This document shows positions 32,653 to 44,102 of a stretch of DNA of 64,000 bases, piece after piece. Position 1 is the first letter of the stretch, and every line of letters starts with the position of its first letter. The notes beneath the pieces are model-generated. The model was given only the letters and a program-made list of their open reading frames with translations, had not been told where the DNA came from and ran no database searches. The position numbers and the translations under genes were made by a program. The DNA is from Hordeum vulgare subsp. vulgare (Eukaryota; Streptophyta; Magnoliopsida; Poales; Poaceae), in the NCBI RefSeq assembly GCF_904849725.1, contig NC_058520.1, positions 400,533,993-400,597,992 on the forward strand, written 5' to 3'.

Positions 32653-34468
32653 TGTTGGGGAACGTCGCATGGGAAACAAAAAAAATTCCTACGCGCACGA
32701 AGACCTATCATGGTGATGTCCATCTACGAGAGGGGATGTGTGATCTACGTACCCTTGTAGACCGTACAGCAGAAGCGTTAGTGAACGCGGTTGATGCAGT
32801 GGAACGTCCTCACGTCCCTCGATCCGCCCCGCGAACCGTCTCGCGATCAGTCCCACGATCTAGTGCCGAACGGACGGCGCCTCCGCGTTCAGCACACGTA
32901 CAGCTCGACGATGATATCGGCCTTCTTGATCCAGCAAGAGAGACAGAGAGGTAGATGAGTTCTCCGGCAGCGTGACGGCGCTCCGGAGGTTGGTGATGAT
33001 CTCGTCTCGGCAGGGCTCCGCCCGAGCTCCGCAGAAACGCGATCTAGAGGTAAAACCGTGGAGATATGTGGCCGGGCTGCCGTGGCAAAGTTGTGTCAAA
33101 TCAGCCCTAAAACCTCCGTATATATAGGTGAGAGAGGGGGGCCTTGCCTTGGGGCTCGAGGATCCCCAAGGGGGTCGGCCGAGCCAAAGGGGGGAAGGTC
33201 TCCCCTTCCAAACCGAATCCAACTTGGTTTGGAAGGTGGAGTCCTTCCCTTTCCCACCTCCTCCTTGTTTTCTCTTTGATTTTCTTCCTATGGCGCATAG
33301 GGCCTTCTTGGGCTGTCCCACCATCCCACAAAGGGCTGGTACGCCACCCCCAATGCCTATGGGCTTCCCCGGGGTGGGTTGCCCCCCCCCCCCCCCGGTG
33401 AACACCCGGAACCCATTCGTCATTCCCGGTACATTCCCGGTAACTCCGAAAACCTTCCGGTAATCAAATGAGGTCATCCTATATATCAATCTTCATTTCC
33501 GGACCATTCCGGAAACCCTCGTGACGTCCGTGATCTCATCCGGGACTCCGAACAACATTCGGTAACCAACCATATAACTCAAATACGCATAAAACAACGT
33601 CGAACCTTAAGTGTGCAGACTCTGCGGGTTCGAGAACTATGTAGACATGACCCGAGAGACTCCTCGGTCAATATCCAATAGCGGGACCTGGATGCCCATA
33701 TTGGATCCTACATATTCTACGAAGATCTTATCGTTTGAACCTCAGTGCCAAGGATTCATATAATCCCGTATGTCATTCCCTTTGTCCTTCGGTATGTTAC
33801 TTGCCCGAGATTCGATCGTCAGTATCCGCATACCTATTTCAATCTCGTTTACCGGAAAGTCTCTTTACTCGTTCCGTAATACAAGATCCCGCAACTTACA
33901 CTAAGTCACATTGCTTGCAAGGCTTGTGTGTGATGTTGTATTACCGAGTGGGCCCCGAGATACCTCTCCGTCGCACGGAGTGACAAATCCCAGTCTCGAT
34001 CCATACTAACTCAACTAACACCTTCGGAGATACCTGTAGAGCATCTTTATAGTCACCCAGTTACGTTGCGACGTTTGATACACACAAAGCATTCCTCCGG
34101 TGTCAGTGAGTTATATGATCTCATGGTCATAGGAACAAATACTTGACACGCAGAAAACAGTAGCAACAAAATGACACGATCAACATGCTACGTCTATTAG
34201 TTTGGGTCTAGTCCATCACATGATTCTCCTAATGATGTGATCCCGTTATCAAGTGACAACACTTGACTATGGTCAGGAAACCTTGACCATCTTTGATCAA
34301 CGAGCTAGTCAACTAGAGGCTTACTAGGGACAGTGTTTTGTCTATGTATCCACACAAGTATTGTGTTTCCAATCAATACAATTATAGCATGGATAATAAA
34401 CGATTATCAGGAACAAAGAAATATAATAATAACTAATTTATTATTGCCTCTAGGGCATATTTCCAACA
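32653..34468 (-). repeat. 5' LTR of the Copia element
   Basis: Nearly identical partner of 25870-27679 (1816 bases), with TG and CA ends and AGGTT following. The leader-side junction is intact. Frames found here in both orientations are repeats of frames in the other LTR and are not genes. Confidence 0.95.
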
Positions 34469-34473
34469 AGGTT

Positions 34474-35935
34474 GTCTGCCCCTTTCCTATCAACAATTTG
34501 CAAATCAAATTCTTCAAAAAGAAGGACCCATCTCATAAGCCTTGGTTGGGCATCATTCTTTTCCATAAGATACTTAATAGCAGCATGATCAGTATGAATA
34601 ATGACTTTATAATCAAGAATGTAAGGCCTAAACTTATCACAAGCAAACACTACCGCTAAAAATTATTTCTCAGTAGTAGCGTAATTCTTTTGAGCAGTGT
34701 CAAGGGTTTTGCTAGCATAATGGATAACATTCAATTTCTTATCAACCCTTTGTGCTAACACAGCTCCAACAGCAAAATCACTAGCGTCACACATGATTTC
34801 AAAAGGCAGATTCCAATCAGGTGGTTAGACTATAGGGGCGGTTTTCAAGGCTTTCTTAAGAACTTCGAAGGCTTCCTTACAATCTTCATCAAACACAAAA
34901 GTAATATCTTTCTGGTGAAGATTAGTAAGGGGTTTCGAAGTTTTAGAGAAGTCTTTAATAAATCTCCTATAGAAACCAGCATGACCGAGGAAACTACGAA
35001 TACCTCTGATGTCTTTTGGATAAGGCATTCTCTCGATTGCTTCAATCCTAGCCCGGTCCACCTCAATTCCTCTTTCAGAAATCTTGTAGCAAAGAACAAT
35101 TCCCTCATTGACCATAAAGTGGCACTTCTCCCAGCTGAGTACCAAGTGTGTCTCCTCGCATCTCTGCAAAACTTTATTAAGATTGTGGAGACAATGGTCA
35201 AAAGAGGTTCCATAGACGGAGAAATTGTCCATTAAGACCTCCACAATTTCCTCACAAAAACCATGAAAGATAGCGGACATACAACTTTGAAAAGCAGAAG
35301 GAGGATTGCATAAACCAAAAGGCATACGTCTATAAGCATAAGTACCAAGGGAACAAGTAAAAGTAGTCTTCTCTTGATCGGCAGTGTTAACATGAATTTG
35401 AGAGAAGAAAGAGTACCCATCAAGATAGCAAAAGTGATTGTTTTTGGATAACCTTTCAAGCATTTGGTCGATGAACGGCAGCGGGCAGTGGTCCTTCCTG
35501 GTTGCCTTGTTCAGCTTCCTGTAATCAATACACATTCTATATCCAATAATAATTCTTTGAGGTATTAGTTCATTCTTATCATTAGGAACCACAGTCGTAC
35601 CTCCTTTCTTGGCAACACAATGTACTAGACTTACCCACTTACTATCAGCTATAGGGTAGATAATACCTGTGGCTAGAAGTTGGAGGATTTCGGTCCTCAC
35701 AACATCTTTCATCTTCGTGTTTAACCGTCGTTGATGATCAACAACTGGTTTAGCATCAGGCTCAAGATTGATAGTATGCTGACAAATAGATGGACTAATC
35801 CCCTTAAGATCATCAAGGGTATAGCCAATAGCGCCTCAGTGTTTACGAAGGACTTCCAATAATCGCTCTTCTTCATATCCTGAAAGGTTAGAATTGATAA
35901 TAACAGGATATACTTTCTTTTCATCTAAATAAGCA
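34474..35935 (-). pseudogene. Reverse transcriptase and RNase H remnant of copy B
   Basis: RT frame 34825-35712 (MKDVVRTEILQLLATGIIYPI, MCIDYRKLNKATRKDH, RRMPFGLCNPPSAFQ, LMDNFSVYG at 35224-35235, then RRFIKDFSK). The second Asp of the catalytic pair is Asn, as in copy A. A TAA at 34825-34827 (Gln in copy A) ends it. RNase H follows in the same phase (DHAAIKYLMEKN, DRKGADNLV), interrupted by another TAA near 34665. At 34473 the frame is split by the Copia element and resumes as integrase at 25869. Confidence 0.88.
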
Positions 35936-36114
35936 TACTTGAGCATACTGGGAAGAGGTTTGAGATCAAACACCGGGTCTTATTTTGGTTTCGATGAAAA
36001 TCCCAAAGGCTCAACCGGAAGGTTGTTCTTTAGGATAGCAGGTTGTCTCAAGAATATAGCATCTAGCTCATTCCTTTCCTGCATATGCATATCATTCTTG
36101 TGGTTTTCCATAAA

Positions 36115-37706
36115 TTATTGCAAAGGATCATTAGGAGGAATAGCAATAGAAGCAATCTCTTCAACAAATTTATCATTACTAGGTAGATCAGTACCACGAG
36201 TTTGCTTCGATAATTTAGAAAAGTTAAATTGATATGGATCACCATTAAATTCAGCAGATACTTTTCCTTTCGTGCAATCTATAATATCTCCATAAGTTTT
36301 GAGAAAAGGCCTACCAAAGATAATAGGGCAAAAACTATCTTGTACTGAACCAAGTACTAGAAAGTCGGTAGGATATTTTACCTTTCCACATAGAACTTCA
36401 ACATCTCGCACAATTCCTATAGGAGAGATAATTTCTTTGTTTGCAAGATGGAAGTAACATAAACTTCTTCAATTTCACATGGTAGAATCTCATTCATGAT
36501 CTCTTGATAAAGTGAAAAAGGAATAGCACTAGTATTGGATCCCAAATCACATAGCCCATAATAATTACGATCTCCTATTTTAACAGATACAACTGGGGTA
36601 CCTGAAATTGGGCCTTTATTCTTGGTTGTAACAAGGTTAGTGGAAACAGCACAAAAATTTATATTGGAATCCTCAATATTACTAGTAACAAGGTCCTTGA
36701 CTAATGCAACTTGAGGATTGACTTTAATCAGCTCCTCATGCTCATCAGTCGTTCTTTCACTTTTATTCAGGATGTCTGTGACAAAAGAATGCTCCCTCAT
36801 CCTTGCGGGAAAAGGGGGCTTTTCATATTCAACTGCAGGCAAGATAGGGTCAACAACATTAACATCAATAGGTAATTCCTTAAAAGATTTATGATGTCGA
36901 TCCTCCTTCTTCTCAGAAGAGTTAATATGAGAGGCAAAGACTTTGCAAAAGTCAATTAGAAGCTCGGAATTAAGACCAATCTTAGCGCAAAAGGTATTGA
37001 TGTAATCAGTTTTCACGTAGCTCTCAATGTAATCAGGTTCATAATTTATAACGAGTTCAATACCTTTATCAATTTCCCAGTCTTCAGTGTTCTTCTGGAT
37101 CCTTTCAATAAGATCCCACTTAGCTTCAATGCTTTTGTTGGAGAATGCCCCACTAGAGGAAGCATCAAGCATCTCTTTATCTTGACGAGAAAGCCTTGCA
37201 TAAAAATTTGTGAGAATAATTTGATTGGAGAGCTCATGATTGGGGCAATTGAGCATTAAGTATTTCAATCTCCCCCAAGCTTGAGCGATGTTTTCTCCGT
37301 CACGAGACCAAAAGTCATAAATATATTTCATGTCTCGATGTATTTCATGAAGAGGATAAAACTTGGCATAAAAGAGAGGCATAAGATCTTGCCAATTTAG
37401 TAAATGAGAGTCATCAAGAAGCCTATACCAATACAAAGCCTTATCTTTTAATGATAGAGAGAATAACTTTCTCATAACAAAATCCATTGATATACCCGCA
37501 ATCTTAAATAAGGAGCATAGTTGTTAAAGATATAGCAAGTGTTCACCTGGATGTCTATCTCCTGCATATCTATTAGCCAAAACACAATCAATGATACCAG
37601 TTGGTATTTTAAAGGGCACAATTTCAGTAGGTGGGGGAGGATTCTCCACCACAATAGCGTTCGGGCGGTTCCCCACAAGCAACAAACCAAGAGCAGAGTG
37701 GTCCAT
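36115..37706 (-). pseudogene. Gag-protease of copy B
   Basis: Gag begins at ATG 37706 (MDHSALGLLLVGNRPN, NPPPPTEIVPFKIP), meets TAA at 37524-37526 and continues in the same phase to 36417 through the capsid region (YWYRLLDDSHLLNWQ, QAWGRLKYLMLNCPNHE) and a charged linker to the protease active site CDLGSNTSAIPFSLYQE. The aspartic Asp is present. A frameshift near 36415 moves the remaining protease (GRPFLKTYGDIIDC) to frame 36115-36411. Capsid plus retropepsin of an Athila-like element, with one nonsense codon and one shift. The nonsense codon is shared with copy A. Confidence 0.87.
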
Positions 37707-37794
37707 AGGGACAAAAAGCGGGAACGGTAAAACAAAAACATCACATACAGTGTAAAGGTTTTCTTACGAATTTCACTTACCAATAGCACTCTAC

Positions 37795-37812
37795 TCCCCG
37801 GCAACGGTGCCA
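37795..37812 (-). other. Primer binding site of copy B (tRNA-Asp)
   Basis: TCCCCGGCAACGGTGCCA on plus, one mismatch to tRNA-Asp, 11 bases from the LTR start at 37824. Confidence 0.9.
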
Positions 37813-37823
37813 GAAAATGGTCT

Positions 37824-39314
37824 TGATGACCCACAAGTGTAGGGGATCTATCGTAGCCTTTTAGATAAGTAAGTGTGTCGAACCCAACGAGGAGCGGGAG
37901 GTATTGACAAATGATCTTGAGCAAGGAATAGCTGCAAGTACTGAAAGGTAAATTTTTATGGGTTTTCTAGTATAAGCGACAAAGAAATAAATGCAAGTAA
38001 AGTAAATAGTGCCGAGGTGCAGAAAGTGTCCCAATCCTTTTTGAACACAAAGGATAAGCCGAGGGACTAAACTTATCAAGACTAAGGCGTTCCTGAGGAC
38101 ACACGGGAGAGATAGTCAAGTGCTTTCGTCATATTCCGTCTAGCACTATGTTTTGTATTGATAAGTGTTATGTGGGTGGATCTTAACTAGTGCACCGTCT
38201 AGGCTAAGACAAGTACACTCTTATGATTAATCCATCTTGCAAGCATCCGCAAATACAAAAGAGAAATTAAGGCAAAGCCTAACCATACCAATAAGCTTTA
38301 GGATCCAATACTCCCTCATGCAAAAGTATGCAAACTGGGGTTCAGGTTTCTGTCACTCCGGCAACCCCCCATAAGCATTCTTTATACACGATGCATTCCC
38401 TTAGGTCGTTAAAAGGCGAAGTGTTATGTATTCGACGTTCACATAACACCACTAGAAAAATAACACCATAACTTAAATATCAATCAACACATATTACTTC
38501 AACATCATATGACTACTAACATCTAGAATTTTCCCATGTCCTCAAGAAGTAATGGAACTACTCACAAGACATAAAAGAGATCATGATCAGAGGTGAAGAA
38601 AATATGATTAACAATCTGGTCATAACAATAATCCTCAACAAAACTCAATAGCATTCACCACAAAAGAGTAATCAACACCGGTAGAGTAGAGGGGATGAAT
38701 AGTGCAAGGTACAACTCCGATTGCAATGGTGGACTAGATGGGATGAAGATGGAGATGGTGCTAGTGTTGGTGATGATGATCTCGACGATGCCGGTGACGA
38801 TGGTGATGACGATTAGGATGATCTCCCCTTCCGGGAGGAGTTCTCCTCGGCGGAATCTGCCCGCCGGAAAGGTCTTTTCTTCTCTATAGGTTTCCGCCAT
38901 GGAGCGGCGGCGGAATCATGAAAACTCTTCTATCCCCAATTTTTAGGTCAAGAGGGAGATATAGGCCAAAGGATATTGCCGGGGTAGGGGCCCGTCACTC
39001 AGGCGGCCTAGGGGGGCCACGCCAGCAGGTCGCGTGGGTGACCTGTGGCCCCCTCCGACCCTCCTTTGGCCTGTCTTTGGGACCCGTTCGGAAACTTCTT
39101 CCCTCAAAATTTCAGCTCAATTGGAGATATTCTGATATTGCAACTCTTAGTGCTATGTTCTCCGTTGAATCCTGCGTCTGCTGTTTCGGCACCGGAAAGT
39201 TAGAAACTGTGTAAAATAAGCCAAAACACAATAAGTACATCATCATAAAGTGAAATATATTAATGAATAGAGATAAATTATTGTACAAAATAGTGATGCA
39301 TTTTGGACGTATCA
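37824..39314 (-). repeat. 5' LTR of copy B
   Basis: TGATGACCCACAAG at the start and GGACGTATCA at the end, 1491 bases, matching 20459-21971. A hairpin is formed by 38994-39001 and 39035-39042. The right neighbour TTTGC would be the target duplication of the complex. Confidence 0.9.
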
Positions 39315-39846
39315 TTTGCCGAAACGAAACGGGTTGAGCCAAAAAGAGTCCTTGACGACTTCTTATGTGGTGAGTTGCCGACGAAGGTGGTTCCTCATGG
39401 TTGTCATTGACAGGGTCTTTTGTTGCCTTTGTAATCTTGTCAAGGTCTTCTTGCCTACCAAGGCGTCGAGAGTTCCAAGTGGACAACCTTTATGCAATGA
39501 CATCAGCAAGGCATGATAGAGTTCCATCATGTGAGTTACGTTGATCATAATATCGACACCAAGAGTGGGGGATGAAGAGAACCGTTTTCATGGTCACTAA
39601 GGTGAGGCGGACCAAATGGCGAGGTTCTCACCCACCGGTGATGCTCGGCACAACATTGATAATAATAGGGTCGCCCTATCAGCGATGCATATCCTAGTCC
39701 TCCATACCTTATGTCCTCGTTATTGCATGTCAAGGTTGCATCACTCCGGGAGAGTGTCGAGGGTGTCACCGTCTTCTGGGTCTCGATGTCCTCATTCCTC
39801 GTAGAGGTAGCTTCTATTGGTGTCATCTAGTCGCAACGTTGCCATC

Positions 39847-42800
39847 TGTCACGACTGGTTTCCAAATAAAATAATTTATTGGAAATCAGCCATGTGTGTC
39901 TCCAGTGTAGAAAATTATTTCCCACTGATAGACACATCTTGATACACAAAACCAGCAGTACTTAATATTAAATAGGTAGAGCAGAGGTGGCTCTATAATT
40001 TATTACAACATGTCCAAGTCTCACACAGACGGAAATGTTACAGTGGTAATAGGATAACTCTACTGCTCGTAATAAAAGGGGCACGTCACACCAGAGTTAT
40101 GTGACATGACAAGTACTACTACGCGCCAAGCATCAGAGTGAGGCTTGACGATTTATTTACGGTGGTGGAAGCGGTGAAATAATACAGTGGCAGACTCCAA
40201 GATCGCAAGACTGACTGGGACTCCTCTAGATATCGGACTCGCTATCGAACTCTTCATCCATGAGGTCTCCTTCATACATATCTGGCCACATCAACAAGCT
40301 AGTGAGTACTTCGAAAAGTACTCACAAACAGTTTGCACAAAAGATGAGATGCATGCATTCAATTATTAATATGCATGGTTCAGATCATAATTTATCAAAA
40401 ATAATGTGTTAGAAATAAATTAACTTAGTGGATAAATCGGGCGGTAATCCTCCCGAGATATCCTAACAGAAAGGTAAAAATGCACCGATCGGGTGTCTGG
40501 AGCGACGCCTCGAAAGGTTAACAAGGGTTAGTAAACCACCATCAGGCGTCTGAACGACACCACGTAAAGGACATAAAATAAATAGCCAGCCACAAACTGA
40601 CATTTTAGCGACACCACAGAAAGGGCATATAAATAAATAACAAGCCACAGTCGGGCATCTTGGCGACACCACAAAAGGGCATAAAATAAATAACAAACAC
40701 CGTCGGGCGTCTTAGCGACACCAGAGAAAGGGCATAAAAATAAATAAGAAGTATCCGGGTGGTACAACCAACCTTCAAGATAATTCTTGAAACAAGGAGA
40801 TAATAATAAAATATTCCACATTATCGTTAGATATCCACAACTATTTTGTTCCACCACTTGTACTCCAAGGACCGACTCTAAGACCGACACTTGACTTATC
40901 AAACGACCGTCCTTAACCGTTGACAGGCTACTCGAATAGTTTTGACTCTGCACAGGGTGTACTCTTTACCCATAGCTCATGGGTTCCGATAGCCAATATG
41001 ACTAATCCCGCGTATGGTATTTTAGAAGTAGACACTCAGAACCAGCACACACCCATTTTTACCCCCGCGAAGCCCGGCTTCACCCGGACTACACAGCCAG
41101 GGAAAAACCGTAAGACAAGGAGGCTCCGACCTCGACTAGCATGGGATCAAATTTATACCGAGCGCTCTAAGGGACTGCCCTCCCTCTCGGTCCCAGACCG
41201 GAAACACCCATGCCCCCTGACCGGATGACTGGATTTAGTCCAGGGCCATGGATACCTTCATATTGGCCCCTCTACTTGGTGTCTGACTGATAATAGGCAT
41301 ACAACCAACTATACCGAATCTTTATTCAGGAAACTGTGGTAGCACGATAAAGAAAGTAAGACACGGACAAGACTCGATCTAGGTCGATACTGGTGTTATC
41401 AATTTCTTACCAATACCATTATGCACTTGTCATGACCAGACCATAACCTATCAGGTTCCGCGTGACTAGGTTGTCCACGACCTCTCATAAACATCACTTG
41501 CCATAGTCATGTTTTTAACATTATTTATAAGATATGCAACATGCTTGAATAATGCAAATGAATGAATACTAAATTCTTGTTAGTGAGCAAACAACACTTC
41601 AAAACTTCAAACATGCTTGTTGGTTCCACATAGTCGGGATCAAGCTCGGTGAAGTTAACGTCGATGTTTCCTTCGTCGGAATCTATGTTATATAACATGT
41701 ATTGTCGTAAGAGTTGAGGCCTAGCTACTAGCTTCAAATAATTTTTAAATAAATCTGAAAATAAACTAGACCCTCAGAGAAAGATTTTGCAAAAAGAATA
41801 AATTCCAAAGCAGTTGTAGTTTAATAGTTATAAGAAAAACAAGTCCAGAGACTGATGTGTAATGAAACAGAATTTGTCGAGGGGCTAGCTTGAAAATACT
41901 TAATGCGCGTGCAACAAAATACGCTATCCAACCGCGAAGACGGCTCCTGGCGAAGGCGCCTTCGAGGGAAAAACGTTTCAAAAAGATAGCTAGAATCCTG
42001 ACAAGGGAGTCCACCCTGTCAGGTTTGAATCCATTGGTGCCAGAGGCATTGCGGTGATCAGCGGCAACGATTGACGGAGGGAGAGAGCCAATAGAGGGCA
42101 CCTATGCACTCACCATGCTCATGCGCTTCGGTGAGAGGTGGATGGGGTCGAAGGGGGCCTCTACATCGACGGCGACCTTGCTCCGGCGGACGGTAGCTTC
42201 GGGCACCTCCAGGACTCACCGAGGGACTCGCCTGCGATCAAATTGGAGGGGAGCTTAGGATGAGGAGGTCACTAGGAAGCTTCTGAATGCCTGAGGGGCT
42301 CTTACCTTAGCTCACCTCGTTCGAATCTAATCGGAACCCAAAGCGGATCGGGGCGGTCGGAGCTGGGGAAGAAGGCCTCTCTGAGGCCCTTCTTTGGCTT
42401 GGGCGCGGTTTTAGAGTGAGGAGGGACGGAGGTGGAGAGGTTGAGGAGGTTCGGCAGCAGGGGGAGCTCTATTTATAGAGGGTTGAGAGGGGGGTGCCAC
42501 GGACCTTATCTCTGGCGACAAATTCCGACGATCTCGGGGCCTAATCAAGAGGGTTAGGGGTGAGGTCAGTACCTACGCTACTTGGGGATTCCATTTTTTC
42601 CATGAAACAGCTTGGTCATCGACGCAGGATTCGGTTTGATGGGGCGGTGCTTGTTGTGCACTGCGGCAACAAAGTTCATGCTCTGTGCTGCCCGGTGTGT
42701 GGCGACGTCAATTGCGGCGTGCACTGGTGACCAGGGACACGCGAAGGTTTCAGGTGCGAGGGGCAGTGCTGGTCAGTGCGAGGCTGCAGCAGGGCGTCGC

Positions 42801-43771
42801 TGGTGGTCGTGGAAGCCGCTATAGGTGTTGCTGCCGTAGCTTCACCGGCTCACCTAGCTCACCACCGATGCACGCATGTGGCCAAGAGATCGTGCGGCGC
42901 AGGGATAAGAACCGGGCACAATGTCGAGCCAATCCTGCCGCTAACACTGCTAAGATTGACGTTGCTGCGAGACTGAATCAACGATGCACTGAAACTTTGA
43001 ATTTTAACTGAAAAAAGATTCAGGGTGTGGTGGCTAGTGCACACCAGCTGTTCGATTAAATGAAATTTGCACGTGCACAAAATATCTTGAACCGGAATTT
43101 TTTGGGGTGACCTCTCATTGGGTGCAGAGGCAGTGTGCAAATTTTCAGATTTTTTGAAAAAGTTTAAGGCAGGTTTTTAATAAAAACAAAATATTTTGGT
43201 CAAACTTGAGTCGAATCAAATTTGTAATTTTCAAACTTGTGAACCCAAGGTTTTTGGTGAAATTGGTTGAGGGTACTAAGATCTTCTAAGGGTAAGAGTT
43301 TGGGTCTAAAACTTCAAAGGAATCATTGAGTTCCTTGGTAAATTTGCTAGGGTCAAAACTGATTACAGAAATTTCTTTTATTAAAAATAAATTAGGAAAG
43401 GTGGTCCACCCTTTCTAAAGTTTTGGTAAAGAAATAAAAATGAACACCTAGATGATGTAGAAGTGCAAAATGGTCTTAAACAGGATGGAGGAAAAAGAAA
43501 ACCTTTTACAAATAATAATTAAACCTATAGGAATAATTTCCAAGGTTTTGCAAAAGAATAGAATATTCTCCCAAACCAAATCATTTTGAGAAGATGCCAA
43601 AAGAATACTTTTTAAACTAGGTAGGTTGAGAAAAGAAAGCTCTAAAATTTTTCTCAAAGAGGTTGTCAGAGAGCGTCAAAGCTTTTTTATCAAAGCCAAA
43701 ATTTAAAAATTCATTTTTTAAAAATAATTAAAAAAATCAAGAAATCCGAATTTAAAAATTAGGGTGTTACA
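39847..43771 (-). mobile_element. 3.9 kb solo LTR (E1)
   Basis: TGTCACGACTGG at one end and AGGGTGTTACA at the other, flanked by CCATC at 39842-39846 and 43772-43776. No internal domain. On the minus strand it begins TGTAACACCC, a common start of large grass LTRs. It shares a block with the E2 LTR: TCGAATAGTTTT followed by ACTCTG(C/T)ACAGG, at about 40930 here and 44823 there. It has a GC-rich zone at about 42040-43000 and a repeat array at 40488-40750. The size and ends suggest a LARD/Sukkula-like family. Confidence 0.87.
40488..40750. repeat. Roughly 54-base tandem repeat, about five copies
   Basis: Units carry GTC(G)GGCGTCT, then AGCGACACCA, then AAAGGGCATAAAATAAATAA. Copies begin near 40488, 40542, 40596, 40651 and 40703; the first is the most diverged. 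Confidence 0.75.
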
Positions 43772-44084
43772 CCATCCTTGTCTTCGAGTTACGTGGGGTG
43801 ATTGCTTGGAAATTTTGCTTCCTTCCAAGTTACCCATGAGGATTGTAAGTAATCCGGTGACTAGAGGGCAAAATGGTGCTAGCGACCGTTTGTAGATTTC
43901 GAAAAGGTAGATGAGGAGAGTCAAGATAATAAGGGTGGAAGTGTTAAGGCAAAAACCTTCGCTTCCTTTGAAAATTTAGGAGAGGTGGGAAAGATACAAG
44001 TTTTGCAAGTGTTTTTGAAGGGGTCGAAAAACAGCTCCATCCTAACTAACGTCCGTGCTAACTAAGGGCTTCCTACAATCAGGA

Positions 44085-44098
44085 TGGCTCTGATACCA
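44085..44098 (-). other. Primer binding site of element E2 (initiator tRNA-Met)
   Basis: TGGCTCTGATACCA on plus equals the last 14 bases of plant initiator tRNA-Met. The LTR starts four bases on. Confidence 0.85.
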
Positions 44099-44102
44099 GC
44101 TC

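Larger units (their letters stand above)
25870..34468 (-). mobile_element. Angela/BARE-type Copia retrotransposon, complete but decayed
   Basis: 8599 bases with LTRs of 1810 and 1816 bases, perfect five-base target duplication, polypurine tract and a decayed initiator tRNA-Met primer site. Coding order on minus is gag zinc knuckle (about 30642-30671), integrase C-terminus (29139-29494), RT (about 28300-29060): the Copia order with integrase before RT. All frames are broken by shifts and stops. It inserted into copy B between RNase H and integrase. Confidence 0.95.
17041..39314 (-). mobile_element. Three-LTR Gypsy complex (copies A and B sharing one LTR)
   Basis: Plus-strand order: LTR fragment, RT to gag, primer site, full LTR, polypurine tract, accessory ORF, integrase, [Copia insertion], RNase H, RT, protease, gag, primer site, full LTR. 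The middle LTR therefore serves as 5' LTR for copy A and 3' LTR for copy B. Both copies encode Athila-like pol and use tRNA-Asp. The layout fits unequal LTR recombination or tandem integration followed by deletion in copy A. The right flank is TTTGC (39315-39319); the matching left flank is not in the window. Confidence 0.82.
39315..44098 (-). other. Internal region of element E2, split by a solo LTR
   Basis: 39315-39846 and 43772-44098 are noncoding stretches that join across the solo LTR at its CCATC duplication. They end at a tRNA-Met primer site, so I read them as the 5' internal part of a LARD-like element whose LTR follows at 44103. No frame with recognisable domains. Confidence 0.55.

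Noticed and set aside
32860..33489. 209-codon minus frame, with a shorter version near 26077-26427
   Set aside because: It lies in the Copia LTRs, spans a homopolymer C run and has no domain.
42612..43140. Frames in the GC-rich zone of the E1 solo LTR
   Set aside because: Overlapping on both strands with no recognisable motif, and inside an LTR.
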